Positions 8,726 to 17,235 of a stretch of DNA of 64,000 nt are shown here, in pieces. The stretch lies in the NCBI RefSeq assembly GCF_001282725.1, contig NZ_LN876584.1, positions 63,122 to 127,121 of the forward strand. Direction: 5' to 3'. How positions within the stretch are numbered: the stretch's first letter is position 1; every line of letters starts with the position of its first letter. A program made the position numbers and the translations under genes. The notes beneath the pieces are model-generated. The model was not told where the DNA came from. It searched no databases and was given only the letters and a program-made list of their open reading frames with translations. Origin of the DNA: Inediibacterium massiliense. GTDB lineage: Bacteria > Bacillota > Clostridia > Peptostreptococcales > Thermotaleaceae.

Positions 8726-9367
8726 GTGGATCAAAGTGTAAAATGGGTTATAGAGAAAAAAATAGAAAGAACAATTGAATCTTTAAAAAAGAACAATATG
8801 GAAGGATATTTCGTAAGAAATGAAAAAGAACTTTTAGATAAAATATCAAGCTTACTTAAAGAAGGAGAAACTGTATCTGTAGGAGGTTCTATCACCCTTT
8901 TTGAAACGGGAGTCATTGATCTTTTGCGTAATGGAAAATATAATTTCCTAGATCGATATGAAAAAGGTTTAACAGAAAAAGATATTAAAGAAATCTATAG
9001 AAAAAGCTTTTTTGCAAATACTTATTTTACAGGAAGCAATGCCATTACAGAAAGTGGAGAACTTTATAATGTAGATGGTACAGGAAATAGAGTGGCTGCT
9101 ATGCTTTATGGTCCTGATCAAGTAATTGTTGTAGTTGGAGTCAATAAGATTGTAAAAGATTTAAATGAAGCTATAGAAAGAAATAGACAAATTGCAGCTC
9201 CTGCCAATACAAAAAGACTCAATAAAAAAACTCCTTGTGCTTCTACTGGTGTCTGTATGGAGTGTAATAGTCCCGAAAGAATCTGCAATGAATATACTTT
9301 GATCAAAAGACAAAAAGTACAGGGACGAATTAAAGTATTCATTGTAGATCAAGAATTAGGTTTTTAG
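8726..9367 (+). CDS. LUD-domain (LutC-like) protein
   Basis: Cytoplasmic protein of 213 residues of the LUD superfamily, whose members work with LutA/LutB in lactate oxidation, but this one is alone. The LUD core is seen in GETVSVGGSITLFETGVID (~residues 48-66), NAITESGELYNVDGTGNRVA and YGPDQVIVVVGVNKIV. The C-terminal part has a cysteine cluster (CASTGVCMECNSPERIC), common in stand-alone clostridial members. The start is a GTG at 8726 with AAGGGGG 7 bp upstream; an ATG two bases earlier is out of frame. It is divergent from MocR copy 2, which may regulate it. Exact reaction is unknown. Confidence 0.82.
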   Translation: MDQSVKWVIEKKIERTIESLKKNNMEGYFVRNEKELLDKISSLLKEGETVSVGGSITLFETGVIDLLRNGKYNFLDRYEKGLTEKDIKEIYRKSFFANTYFTGSNAITESGELYNVDGTGNRVAAMLYGPDQVIVVVGVNKIVKDLNEAIERNRQIAAPANTKRLNKKTPCASTGVCMECNSPERICNEYTLIKRQKVQGRIKVFIVDQELGF

Positions 9368-9386
9368 CCCTGGCGGTATATGTATA

Positions 9387-9554
9387 GAGTTTGTAGACAA
9401 AGTCATAAAAACCGTCACTAAATTTTCAAGTTTGGAAAAATAAAGAAACGATCGAAAATAGCATTACAAACTCGCTATGCTCAAACAGTGTAATGCTAAG
9501 CATTTCATCACTTATTCTATATTTCCACAAATTCTCAATAAATGTTCCTTATTT
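9387..9554 (+). repeat. MITE-like repeat, copy 1 (right end missing)
   Basis: About 168 bp closely similar to 29431-29617 and 46671-46875: left end TTGTAGACAAAGTCATAAAAA, an inner hairpin AGCATTAC...GTAATGCT around AACTCGCTATGCTCAAACA, and a tail ending CCTTATTT. The expected right terminal repeat (TATGACTTTGC) is replaced abruptly by the structured element at 9555. It lies directly after the LUD stop codon. Confidence 0.8.
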
Positions 9555-9650
9555 CTAAGCAACGGAAATCTTGAATGCAATGAAAAGATTTCGTTGGCGC
9601 CATGAGCTATCGAAGACAACTCTACTATATTAGTAGAGTTGTGTTTTTAT
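9555..9650 (+). ncRNA. Repeated structured RNA-like element, copy B
   Basis: Stem CAACG-G-AAATCTT with AAGATTT-CGTTG (same bulged G as copy A), then GGCGCCATGAGC, then a strong terminator (ACAACTCTACTA / TAGTAGAGTTGT plus T run, 9617-9648). Relative to copy A the stem differs at paired positions but still pairs. The next gene on this strand is far away, so it is not a leader for an obvious gene. Confidence 0.4.
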
Positions 9651-9694
9651 ATGTTTTAAGTAGCCCCTTTTTTTACTATAGTTCAAAATCTTCA

Positions 9695-9856
9695 CTAGTT
9701 CATTTTAATTTTCCCTAATACATATCTAAAATAACTTATGATTTTTCCACCAATAACATTGGCTATATCCATATATCGTCTCATAATATACATAATAATG
9801 AGTAACTTTACAAACAAAGCTAAACCAAGGAATATAGAATTTATCACAAAATCCAT
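9695..9856 (-). CDS. 53-residue single-span membrane peptide
   Basis: Small reading frame with an excellent ribosome site (GGGAGGG, 7 bp before the ATG at 9856). It encodes 53 residues beginning MDFVINSIFLGLALFVKLLI, with one hydrophobic span (~residues 4-25) followed by a basic, amphipathic tail (RRYMDIANVIGG...). I recognise no family. It has its own promoter-like sequence about 200 bp upstream (TTGAAA-N17-TAAAAT on the minus strand near 10057-10086). Possibilities are a small regulatory membrane protein or a type I toxin-like peptide; neither is shown. Confidence 0.45.
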   Translation of the reverse strand: MDFVINSIFLGLALFVKLLIIMYIMRRYMDIANVIGGKIISYFRYVLGKIKMN

Positions 9857-10104
9857 TATATTACCCTCCCAATACTATATATTTCCTAACAAAACAATTA
9901 AACCTTATAGTACTATAGAATCATTTTAAAATCATACTATTTCTTAAAAATTAATTTAAAATATAATTAAAAAATCTCCTAATGTAATCCATAAAATTTT
10001 TTATGCAACTGATTTGAACTTGTATTGCGTTAGGGCTATTTTGAAATCAACATATTTTACCATATAATGTAATATTTTTCAATTTTAAAAGTACTCCTTC
10101 TTCC

Positions 10105-10145
10105 ATTTCATTCAGGATTTCTGTTGCTTAAAATTTAATGAAAAA
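10105..10145 (-). repeat. Partial copy C of the structured element
   Basis: On the minus strand the sequence AAATTTTAAGCAACAGAAAT, followed by a region like TGAATGAAATG, repeats the 5' half of copy A, but the 3' half of the stem is missing. It directly follows the terminator of the 10184 gene. Between 9857 and 10104 I see nothing else except the promoter noted for the small peptide gene. Confidence 0.5.
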
Positions 10146-10177
10146 ATTGCAGCTGTATCAACAGCTGCAATTTTTAT
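10142..10177 (-). terminator. Terminator of the RsiV-like gene
   Basis: Strong hairpin with arms ATTGCAGCTGT and ACAGCTGCAAT, flanked by A and T runs, 7 bp after the stop codon. Confidence 0.9.
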
Positions 10178-10183
10178 TTTACC

Positions 10184-11527
10184 TTATAGTAGTTCTCCAA
10201 AATCATGATTCATATATGGTGCTAATTCATCTTTTGAGACACCAAATTCTATAAACGAAGTAGCGCTATCATCTAGTGGCATGTAATAGAAGAAAACTTG
10301 ATCTGCTTTAAAATAAATTCTTATTCCTTCAGCTTCTAATCCTTCTAATCCGCATGCTTTTGCTTGATCATTTAATATTTTTATAACTGCCTTTTTAGAT
10401 GGTTCATCTTTTTTAATAATATTTTCAAAAACAATTTCATTTCCAGATTTTTTCATATCTAAGTTTACACTATGTTGAATATTTATATCTTTTCCCATAG
10501 TTTTTCCTGTTCCTGTAAAAAGAACACTCAGTACATCATGATTCATCTTTTTAATTTCATAGTTGATGTTTACATCTGTATATGAATCTATTTTATACAT
10601 TTCTACTATTTTTTGTAGACTTTGATTCATATCGTCTTGAGTAAGTTCCCCTTTATAATTTTTAATTTGAGGGTAAACAATTTTTAGATGATGTACTTTA
10701 TCTTCTACTACTTTCTTTTCTATATCATAATTTAAAACTGGAATTATATTTTTATCCTTTAATATATTTTCCAAAGATTTTAAAGGAATTTTAAATTCTG
10801 GTTCTCCACTAGCTCCTGGAGCAATTGCATATTTTGCAAAGCATACCACTATATTTCCATCTTCTATATAAAAAGATTGTGTATCTGAAATAGACTTAAA
10901 TCCTTCTTCTCCATCAAAATAAATTCCCTCTTCTGTACTTTGTTGTTCTTTGATTTGTTTTTTAATTTCTTCATTGATTACTTTTTTATAGTCTGCATTT
11001 TCTTTAAACAAGTCATTGATTTGCATTGCGTTATATTCTTTTAAATCTACATTGTAACAATCCGTTCTAGGAGTTCCATGAGCTCCTCCAGTATACATAT
11101 AAGTTTGAACAACTAGAGAAAATACTCTGTCTTTTTCTTTTACACTATAATCTACAAATAATTCATAAGGATGTACTTCAAAACCTTCTTCTTTCGCTAT
11201 TTTTTCATTTTCTTTTGCTTGCTTTTCTAATTCTTCTTGATCTTTCATAGCATGGCTTAAAATAATATCATTCAATTGATCTTCATAATGTGTATCTTTC
11301 ATTCCTTCAATCACAGGAATTCTCATTTGAACATTTACAAGCTTGTTGTCAACTTTTATTACCTTTGCTTTTACTTTGATATCTTGAGTTTGTTGTTCTT
11401 GTATAGATTGTAGCACTTCTGGCTTTTTGGTTATATTTTTTTCTATAGAATCAGACATAGCAAAAGAAAAACTTCCTATAGCTAAGCATCCTACAATTCC
11501 TAGTGGTATTACTTTTTTCATATTCAT
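10184..11527 (-). CDS. Exported RsiV-like protein (DUF4163/DUF3298)
   Basis: Secreted or membrane-anchored protein of 447 residues. A basic N-terminus and hydrophobic stretch (MNMKKVIPLGIVGCLAIGSF) look like a signal peptide. Residues ~45-250 match the DUF4163-DUF3298 unit of RsiV-type proteins: PVIEGMKD, a YTGGAHGTP motif and YAIAPGASGEPEFKIPL near the end of the unit. The C-terminal ~200 residues are less clear. In RsiV these domains bind lysozyme and are tied to a sigma factor, but no sigma gene is adjacent, so the role is open. The ATG at 11527 is best spaced from AGGAGG; two other in-frame ATGs flank it. Confidence 0.75.
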   Translation of the reverse strand: MNMKKVIPLGIVGCLAIGSFSFAMSDSIEKNITKKPEVLQSIQEQQTQDIKVKAKVIKVDNKLVNVQMRIPVIEGMKDTHYEDQLNDIILSHAMKDQEELEKQAKENEKIAKEEGFEVHPYELFVDYSVKEKDRVFSLVVQTYMYTGGAHGTPRTDCYNVDLKEYNAMQINDLFKENADYKKVINEEIKKQIKEQQSTEEGIYFDGEEGFKSISDTQSFYIEDGNIVVCFAKYAIAPGASGEPEFKIPLKSLENILKDKNIIPVLNYDIEKKVVEDKVHHLKIVYPQIKNYKGELTQDDMNQSLQKIVEMYKIDSYTDVNINYEIKKMNHDVLSVLFTGTGKTMGKDINIQHSVNLDMKKSGNEIVFENIIKKDEPSKKAVIKILNDQAKACGLEGLEAEGIRIYFKADQVFFYYMPLDDSATSFIEFGVSKDELAPYMNHDFGELL

Positions 11528-11637
11528 AATCATTCCTCCTACATGTCATCTTGTATATTCATCATAGCAAAGAAGGTGAGGAAATTAGTTACATAAGAGT
11601 TACAAATTTCATTACAAAATGGTTACATATTCAATTT

Positions 11638-13044
11638 TTAGCTTTCTTTGTGAATCATTTGTCCCATAAGCACTCCCATAACAGATGCCATCATAAGTCC
11701 CCTTGTCCATCCGCTAGAATCTCCTAAAGCATATAGCCCTTCTATATTTGTATGGAAGTTTTCATCTAAATCAATTCGATTGCTATAAAACTTAATTTCT
11801 GGTCCATATAATAATGTTTCCCTACTTGCAAAACCTGGTACAACTGTATTCATAGCCTGAATAAAATGAAGTATATTTACCATAGGTCTATAGGGAATAG
11901 CTGAAGTAATATCTCCTGCTACTGCATCTAATAAGGTAGGTACTACATTAGATTGGTCTAGTTCATGTTGCCATGTCCTTTTTCCATCTAGTATATCTCC
12001 ATATCTTTGGACTAATATTTTTCCATTTCCCAACATATTGACAAGCTCTGCTACTTTTTTTCCATATTCTATAGGTTGGTTAAAAGGTTCAGAAAAATTA
12101 TGAGAGCTTAAAATAGCTAGATTTGTATTTTCTGATTTTCTTTCTTTATAAGAATGTCCATTGACAATGGCTAAATCATGATCATAATTTTCTTGACTTA
12201 CAAAGCCTCCGGGGTTTTGACAGAAGGTTCTCACCTTATTCTTAAATGGAGCTGGATATCCTATCAATTTAGATTCATATAATACATTATTTACTTTTTC
12301 CATAATTTCATTTCTTACTTCTACTCGGACTCCAATGTCTACCGTTCCTGCACTATGGTCAATATGATGCTTTAAGCACATATCCTTTAACCAATCTGCT
12401 CCCTTTCTTCCTGTAGCAATAACCATTTGATCTCCATAGATTACTTCTTTATTTTTCTTTGTTTTAGAATCAGCTACTTTTACTGCTTTGATCTTTCCAT
12501 TTTCTATAACTAAATCTTCTACCATTGTTTCAAAATAAATATCTATTTCATGATCTAATAAATAATTTTGTATTTTAAAATAAATTTCTTGAGCTTTCTC
12601 TGTTCCTAAATGTCTGATCGGACAATCTACTAATTTTAAACCTGCTTCTATTGATTTTCTTCTAATATCTTTAATGGCTTCATTATTCTCTAATCCTTCT
12701 ATTTTGGGTTCTGCTCCAAATTCAAGATAAATCTGATCTGTATATTCTATATACTCTTGTGCTTTATGCCTTCCAATAAGCTTTGGCAAATCTCCTCCTA
12801 CTTCGTGACTTAAAGATAATTTGCCATCTGAAAAAGCTCCAGCTCCTGAAAATCCTGTTGTAATATGACAATATGGTTTACAAAAAACACATTCTTTTGT
12901 CTTTTCTTTTGGACAATATCTTTGATCTATTCTTTTTCCTTTTTCAATCATTAAAATACTTTTACTCGTTTTTTTTCTGACTAATTCTAGTGCAGTAAAT
13001 ATTCCTGATGGACCTGCTCCTACTATGATTACATCATACTTCAA
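11638..13044 (-). CDS. FAD-dependent dehydrogenase (COG2509-like)
   Basis: Cytoplasmic flavoprotein of 468 residues. The N-terminal dinucleotide-binding motif is VIIVGAGPSGIFTALEL, and the C-terminal FAD motif is LYALGDSSGWTRGLMMASVMG. A cysteine-rich segment (CPKEKTKECVFCKPYC, ~residues 45-60) and GFSGAGAFSDGKL are typical of this uncharacterised dehydrogenase group, common in Firmicutes. The best start is TTG at 13044, because AAAGGAG is 8 bp upstream and the FAD motif then begins at once; the ATG at 13053 would touch the ribosome site. No partner gene is adjacent. Substrate unknown. Confidence 0.85.
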   Translation of the reverse strand: MKYDVIIVGAGPSGIFTALELVRKKTSKSILMIEKGKRIDQRYCPKEKTKECVFCKPYCHITTGFSGAGAFSDGKLSLSHEVGGDLPKLIGRHKAQEYIEYTDQIYLEFGAEPKIEGLENNEAIKDIRRKSIEAGLKLVDCPIRHLGTEKAQEIYFKIQNYLLDHEIDIYFETMVEDLVIENGKIKAVKVADSKTKKNKEVIYGDQMVIATGRKGADWLKDMCLKHHIDHSAGTVDIGVRVEVRNEIMEKVNNVLYESKLIGYPAPFKNKVRTFCQNPGGFVSQENYDHDLAIVNGHSYKERKSENTNLAILSSHNFSEPFNQPIEYGKKVAELVNMLGNGKILVQRYGDILDGKRTWQHELDQSNVVPTLLDAVAGDITSAIPYRPMVNILHFIQAMNTVVPGFASRETLLYGPEIKFYSNRIDLDENFHTNIEGLYALGDSSGWTRGLMMASVMGVLMGQMIHKES

Positions 13045-13154
13045 ATGGATCATCTCCTTTATACAGGTAAACATTTATTTTATTCATTTTTAAATGATTC
13101 TCATGACAATAAAATCTTATCCTATTTTAAAAATTTTTTCAATCTTCTTTATAT

Positions 13155-13182
13155 TAAAAAACAGCCTCTCATGAGACTGTTT
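13155..13182 (-). terminator. Terminator of the SulP gene
   Basis: Hairpin with arms AAACAG...CTC / GAG...CTGTTT and a T run on the minus strand, overlapping the stop codon of the SulP gene. Confidence 0.7.
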
Positions 13183-14690
13183 TAAGCTGTTTCTGCTAAA
13201 TTCTTTGCATACTCTAATGCCTTTCCTACCCTATTCATAGATAAATCTTTTTCATCTTCTGAAATAATCTCTAATGCATAAAGCATATCTAGCATATTTT
13301 CTTTTACTCCTGCTAAGATTACCTTCTTTCCTTCTCTCTCTAGTCCTTGCTTAATATTTTTAAGAGATACAGCTCCAGATATATCCATTACAGGCATATT
13401 CATAAGATTGAGTACAATAATATCTACATCTTCTACTTCCATTTCTAATTTACTCATCATAGCATGAGCTACTCCAAAAAATAATGGTCCTTCTATGGTA
13501 TAGGATGCAATATTTTTATCATAATCTTTATCATCTACTTCATACTTTTTGAGATATCCATCACCCATGCTCATTACAAAATAAAACATAGAAAGTAATG
13601 TTCCTAAAGCTACAGCCACTGTTAAATCTGCAAAAATAGTCAAAAGAGTAGTAGCCACAATCACAGTTCCTGCTCTTTTAGAAGCAAAAGTAATTTTACG
13701 AGTCGCATTGTATTGAATCATTTGAATAGCTGTACCCATTAAAATTCCTCCTAATACAGCAAGGGGAATTTTTGAAGCCAAAGGACTAAACTTTAAAGTG
13801 ATTACCAATAATATAATTCCATGAAGTACACCTGATAATCTTGTCCTTCCACCTGCATTTACATTTACTACAGATCTTACAATAGCTCCTGTTCCAATTA
13901 ATGATCCAAAGAGAGCCGCCACAGTATTTCCTATTCCTTGACCAATCAACTCTTGATTCGAATGATGCTTTGTTTTTGTCATCTCATCTACTACTAAAGA
14001 TGATAATAAAGACTCTATACACCCTAATAAGGCAAGTACAAAACCTGCTTGAATCACATCTTTTAATTCACTAGATTTAAATACAGGAATACTAAACTTA
14101 GGAAGTCCACTAGGAATACCTCCTACCAAAGCTCCTGACGGTATAAAATAAATTCCTGCTATAGTCCCTAGAATCAAAGCTATTAAAGAAGCTGGAACCT
14201 TTTTTGTAATAAAAGGGAAAACTAACATAACACCAATTGTCACCAAAGCCAAAATTGGACTTTCATGAAAGTATCCAAGCATCTTTAGAAAAATTAAACA
14301 TCCAATCCCATTGGTAAAACCTACAATAACAGGTCGAGGAATCAAATGAATATATTTTCCTAGCTTTAATACTCCTATTAAAATTTGAAAAACTCCTGCT
14401 AAAACCATTGCAGCAAATAATGCTTCACTTCCATATTTTTCATATAATTCAATCAATACAACAGTCATTGCTCCTGTTGGTCCGTTTACCTGAGATGGAG
14501 TTCCTCCAAATAAAGTAGATAAAATTCCTGTAATAATAGCAGAATAAAGACCTGCTTTTGCACCTGCTCCAGATGCTACTCCAAAGGCTAATGCTAATGG
14601 CAATGCTACAACAGATGTTGTAAATCCTCCCATTATGTCTCCCTTGAGATTTTTCATGTCATAACTTAAAAATGCTTTTTTTCTTTTCAA
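13182..14690 (-). CDS. SulP-family anion transporter with STAS domain
   Basis: Membrane transporter of 502 residues for sulfate, bicarbonate or a related anion. The membrane part (residues ~10-385) has about 12 spans and SulP motifs such as GLYSAIITGILSTLFGGTPSQVNGPTGAM. The C-terminal STAS domain (~residues 395-490) includes IIVLNLMNMPVMDISGAVSL. The start is a TTG at 14690 with AAGGA 6 bp before. It is monocistronic, bounded by a terminator and by IS110 copy 1 (150-bp gap at 14691-14840 with nothing else evident). Substrate not determinable. Confidence 0.9.
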   Translation of the reverse strand: MKRKKAFLSYDMKNLKGDIMGGFTTSVVALPLALAFGVASGAGAKAGLYSAIITGILSTLFGGTPSQVNGPTGAMTVVLIELYEKYGSEALFAAMVLAGVFQILIGVLKLGKYIHLIPRPVIVGFTNGIGCLIFLKMLGYFHESPILALVTIGVMLVFPFITKKVPASLIALILGTIAGIYFIPSGALVGGIPSGLPKFSIPVFKSSELKDVIQAGFVLALLGCIESLLSSLVVDEMTKTKHHSNQELIGQGIGNTVAALFGSLIGTGAIVRSVVNVNAGGRTRLSGVLHGIILLVITLKFSPLASKIPLAVLGGILMGTAIQMIQYNATRKITFASKRAGTVIVATTLLTIFADLTVAVALGTLLSMFYFVMSMGDGYLKKYEVDDKDYDKNIASYTIEGPLFFGVAHAMMSKLEMEVEDVDIIVLNLMNMPVMDISGAVSLKNIKQGLEREGKKVILAGVKENMLDMLYALEIISEDEKDLSMNRVGKALEYAKNLAETA

Positions 14691-14981
14691 CTACAATCCT
14701 TCTTTCTTTAAATTTTTCAAACAGTCAAACATGTACATTGTATACATTTCTTATATAAATTGCAAACCTTATTTTTATAAAATTCTTAAAGTATATATTC
14801 TAATATTTTCCATAAAGTTTGCCGATATATGATAAGAAAGACTTGTGGTAATAAGTCAAGATAGAAAAAGATAGGTTTTGATTAAACTTACAATAATATT
14901 TTCTAAAAAAGTCAGCACTTAATAAACCTAAGGTAAATTAGGATTAAAACGAAAGGATTGCGCATCGAATATTATTCGATA

Positions 14982-16208
14982 TTATACACTCCTTTCTGGT
15001 GTATAAAGTTGGTGATTGCGTAGCAGCACATCCACCATGCGCACAAATTTTCTTGCAGTAAGGACGAGAGCTCTTTTATGTTGATGCTTAGGAACTTCAT
15101 GATATTTCTTGAGATAGTATTCTCTATAAACGGGTTCATTTCGCATAAGTGAATTGGCAGCTTCAATCAAGTAATAGCGAAGGTAATGATTTCCCGTTTT
15201 AGTCATTGTAGTTCTTTCAGATTCAAAATTACCAGATTGTTTTCGCTTCCAGTAAAGACCTGCATATTTGGCAATTTTGGATTCATTTTCGAAGCGTTGA
15301 ATTTGACCAATTTCGGCTATTATGCCAGCAGCATAAACAGGTCCAATGCCTGGAATGCTAAGCAATGATTTGGATTCAGGTAAAATTTCAAATAATTGCT
15401 GAATTGCTTTATCAAGTTCTTTGATCTGTTTTTTTATGGTTTTAATCATCATAGCATATGAAGCCAAAATAACATCGACTGAATTCTGCATGACTTTTCC
15501 TAGTCGATAAGAGTCTCTAATGGCTTTTGAAAGTGATTTCGCAAGCTTTTCAGGATTGCTAAATCGACCACGGCCTTTTTCTTGTAAAATAGCAGCTAAA
15601 TCCTCTAAAGACATATTGGCGATGTCTTCAAGAGTCATAGAGTCGGTTACTAAGTCCATCATGGTTGCACCAAAGACAGATGTATCAATTTCTTTAGTGA
15701 GGGTATTACACTTGTAATAAATATTTTCTAAAAAATGTTGCTTCATTTCAGTCAATTGACCAATGAGCTGGTAACGTGATCTAGTTAATCTTTGTAAAGC
15801 CATATATTGTTCTTCTTTAATCAAGGAAGTATTGAAACGATCAAAGCGAAGAAAGTCAGCAATACGATAAGCATCTATTTTATCGGTTTTATCTTCTTCA
15901 AATAGGCCTTTAAACCGATGTATAGCCTTAGGATTCATAACAACAACTTCGACTCCTAAAGACTTAAGCTCAGAGTCTTCTGATAGGAAAGTTGAAGGAT
16001 GAAAGCTGTAAATAGAAGTTGCTTCCATACCGATTATAATACGATCATACCGAATTAGATCAGCGAAATGGCTAATATGTTCTTTGATTTTACTAGCACC
16101 AACAACATTATTGGGTAGAGAAACTTCTAGTAAAATTTGATCTTCACTGGTGAGAAAACAAGTATCAAGTTTTTCAGAACTAACATCAATACCAACAAAT
16201 AATTTCAT
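14982..16208 (-). CDS. IS110-family transposase (DEDD recombinase), copy 1
   Basis: Recombinase of 408 residues. The N-terminal RuvC-like DEDD domain shows D8 (VGIDVS), E62 (GMEATS) and D109/D112 (KTDKIDA). A C-terminal Transposase_20 domain contains LLSIPGIGPVYAAGIIAEIG and AGLYWKRKQSG. In characterised members (IS621) this protein is guided by a bridge RNA that pairs with target and donor DNA. AGGAGG is upstream of the ATG. It differs from copy 2 at three residues (A/T at 49, A/T in FGATMMD, T/A near the C-terminus). It is intact and probably active, since both copies are full length. Confidence 0.95.
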   Translation of the reverse strand: MKLFVGIDVSSEKLDTCFLTSEDQILLEVSLPNNVVGASKIKEHISHFADLIRYDRIIIGMEATSIYSFHPSTFLSEDSELKSLGVEVVVMNPKAIHRFKGLFEEDKTDKIDAYRIADFLRFDRFNTSLIKEEQYMALQRLTRSRYQLIGQLTEMKQHFLENIYYKCNTLTKEIDTSVFGATMMDLVTDSMTLEDIANMSLEDLAAILQEKGRGRFSNPEKLAKSLSKAIRDSYRLGKVMQNSVDVILASYAMMIKTIKKQIKELDKAIQQLFEILPESKSLLSIPGIGPVYAAGIIAEIGQIQRFENESKIAKYAGLYWKRKQSGNFESERTTMTKTGNHYLRYYLIEAANSLMRNEPVYREYYLKKYHEVPKHQHKRALVLTARKFVRMVDVLLRNHQLYTPERSV

Positions 16209-16264
16209 GGAGAGGACCTCCTTTCTATGAATTTGGAACGGCTTGGATACTGAAACCTATCCCT

Positions 16265-16530
16265 AGTTACCAACCGGATGGCAACAACCTCGCGTATGAG
16301 TATTCAATACTTGTCAATCATAAGCTGCCCGAAGCTACTAACATTCGGTATGATAGGCAAGAGATACAGCTTGTGAGTTTGCAGTACACCTGTTGGCTGG
16401 GAGACAGTCTTTAAATGCAGTCTTGCTGCAGGAGAGAACAGCCTTAATCCAGATAGATCCTTATTCCATACTTCTATTATCTAGGAATAGGACTCAATAT
16501 CCAAGGCGATAGATGAAAATTTTTAACTTT
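16265..16530 (-). ncRNA. Bridge RNA candidate of IS110 copy 1
   Basis: Same sequence and fold as described for copy 2 (36455-36720), on the minus strand. Target-binding loop is at 16395-16443 with the target guide UCUCUCCU at 16430-16437; donor-binding loop is at 16280-16329. RNA ends are estimated. Expression would be expected mainly from the circular form, where a full promoter is created. Confidence 0.65.
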
Positions 16531-16557
16531 AAATATATTATACGAGGAGAGAGTATA

Positions 16558-17196
16558 ATGAATATATCACCTACACAAAATCATTCTATTGGTCATAGTT
16601 CTTTACAATCTAATTCTAACTCTGACCACGAAATAAAATTATTACAAGACCAAAAAATAAGAGCACAAGAAAAAATTGACAAAATTAAACAAGGAGATGC
16701 TCCCCAAAAGGTAAAGCAAGAATTAATCAAACCTTTACAAGAACAAATACAACAAATAGATATGCAAATTCATGAAAAACAAATGGAGAAAATAAATAAA
16801 ACGAAAGAAATAGAAGAAAAACAAGAAAAAAATCCTCCTCAACAAGAAGGCGTTGTCTATTCTCCTATGAATAATCTTTTAGAAGCCTCTGCTATTTATT
16901 CTCAATCAAAGGTTTTAAATGGGGTAAAAAAAGATTTAAAAGGGCAATCCAATATATTAAAAATTGAAGCAAAACTCGATGGAGGTAGAATGGGAGGAGG
17001 TGGAAGTGATAAACTTAAAAAAGCTTCTGCTCTAGATCAAAAAATTCATCAAATTGAAAATAAAATAGACAAAAAAATAAAAAAGACTCAAGAGTCTATT
17101 GAAAAATCATATGAAGAAGAAGATAGTATTTCAGCTAAAAAGAAAGAAGAGGAAGAAAAATCTATTCATCATGAAAAATTAAATATTCTTGTTTAA
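16558..17196 (+). CDS. FlxA-like coiled-coil protein
   Basis: Cytoplasmic protein of 212 residues, lysine- and glutamate-rich. A coiled coil spans residues ~25-95 (KIRAQEKIDKIKQG, EQIQQIDMQIHEKQMEK), with a glycine-rich break (GGRMGGGGSDK) and a second coiled coil to the end. The N-terminal Ser/Asn/His-rich segment followed by the coiled coil resembles FlxA-like proteins, whose function is poorly known. IS110 copy 1 sits directly in its ribosome site: GGAGAGA still lies 5 bp before the ATG, but the native upstream region has been moved 1.7 kb away. A longer frame from an ATG inside the IS (16513) would add 15 residues. Confidence 0.6.
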   Translation: MNISPTQNHSIGHSSLQSNSNSDHEIKLLQDQKIRAQEKIDKIKQGDAPQKVKQELIKPLQEQIQQIDMQIHEKQMEKINKTKEIEEKQEKNPPQQEGVVYSPMNNLLEASAIYSQSKVLNGVKKDLKGQSNILKIEAKLDGGRMGGGGSDKLKKASALDQKIHQIENKIDKKIKKTQESIEKSYEEEDSISAKKKEEEEKSIHHEKLNILV

Positions 17197-17235
17197 ATGA
17201 TAGAATTTATATCATATGAAAATATTTTTCATCCA

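Larger units (their letters stand above)
14841..16546 (-). mobile_element. IS110-family insertion sequence, copy 1 (1,706 bp)
   Basis: Nearly identical to 36439-38144 (I noticed roughly a dozen differences), in opposite orientation. Ends are set by comparing the two loci. On the plus strand the left flank ends ...AAAG at 14840 and the right junction reads ACGAGGAGAGA, so AG (CT on the element strand) is the shared core. The rejoined empty site reads AAGAAAGGAGAGAGTATAATG, a ribosome-binding site before the 16558 ATG. There are no terminal inverted repeats or longer target duplication, as expected for IS110. Non-coding ends: about 338 bp before the transposase and 141 bp after it. Confidence 0.93.

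Noticed and set aside
9738-9929. 63-codon plus-strand frame in the repeat-rich gap
   Set aside because: No ribosome site, and it lies opposite the better supported 53-residue minus-strand gene.
16513-16557. Native start of the FlxA-like gene at the ATG inside the IS
   Set aside because: Those codons belong to the IS left end (same in copy 2); the ATG at 16558 has GGAGAGA at normal spacing. Kept only as a finding about outward reading.
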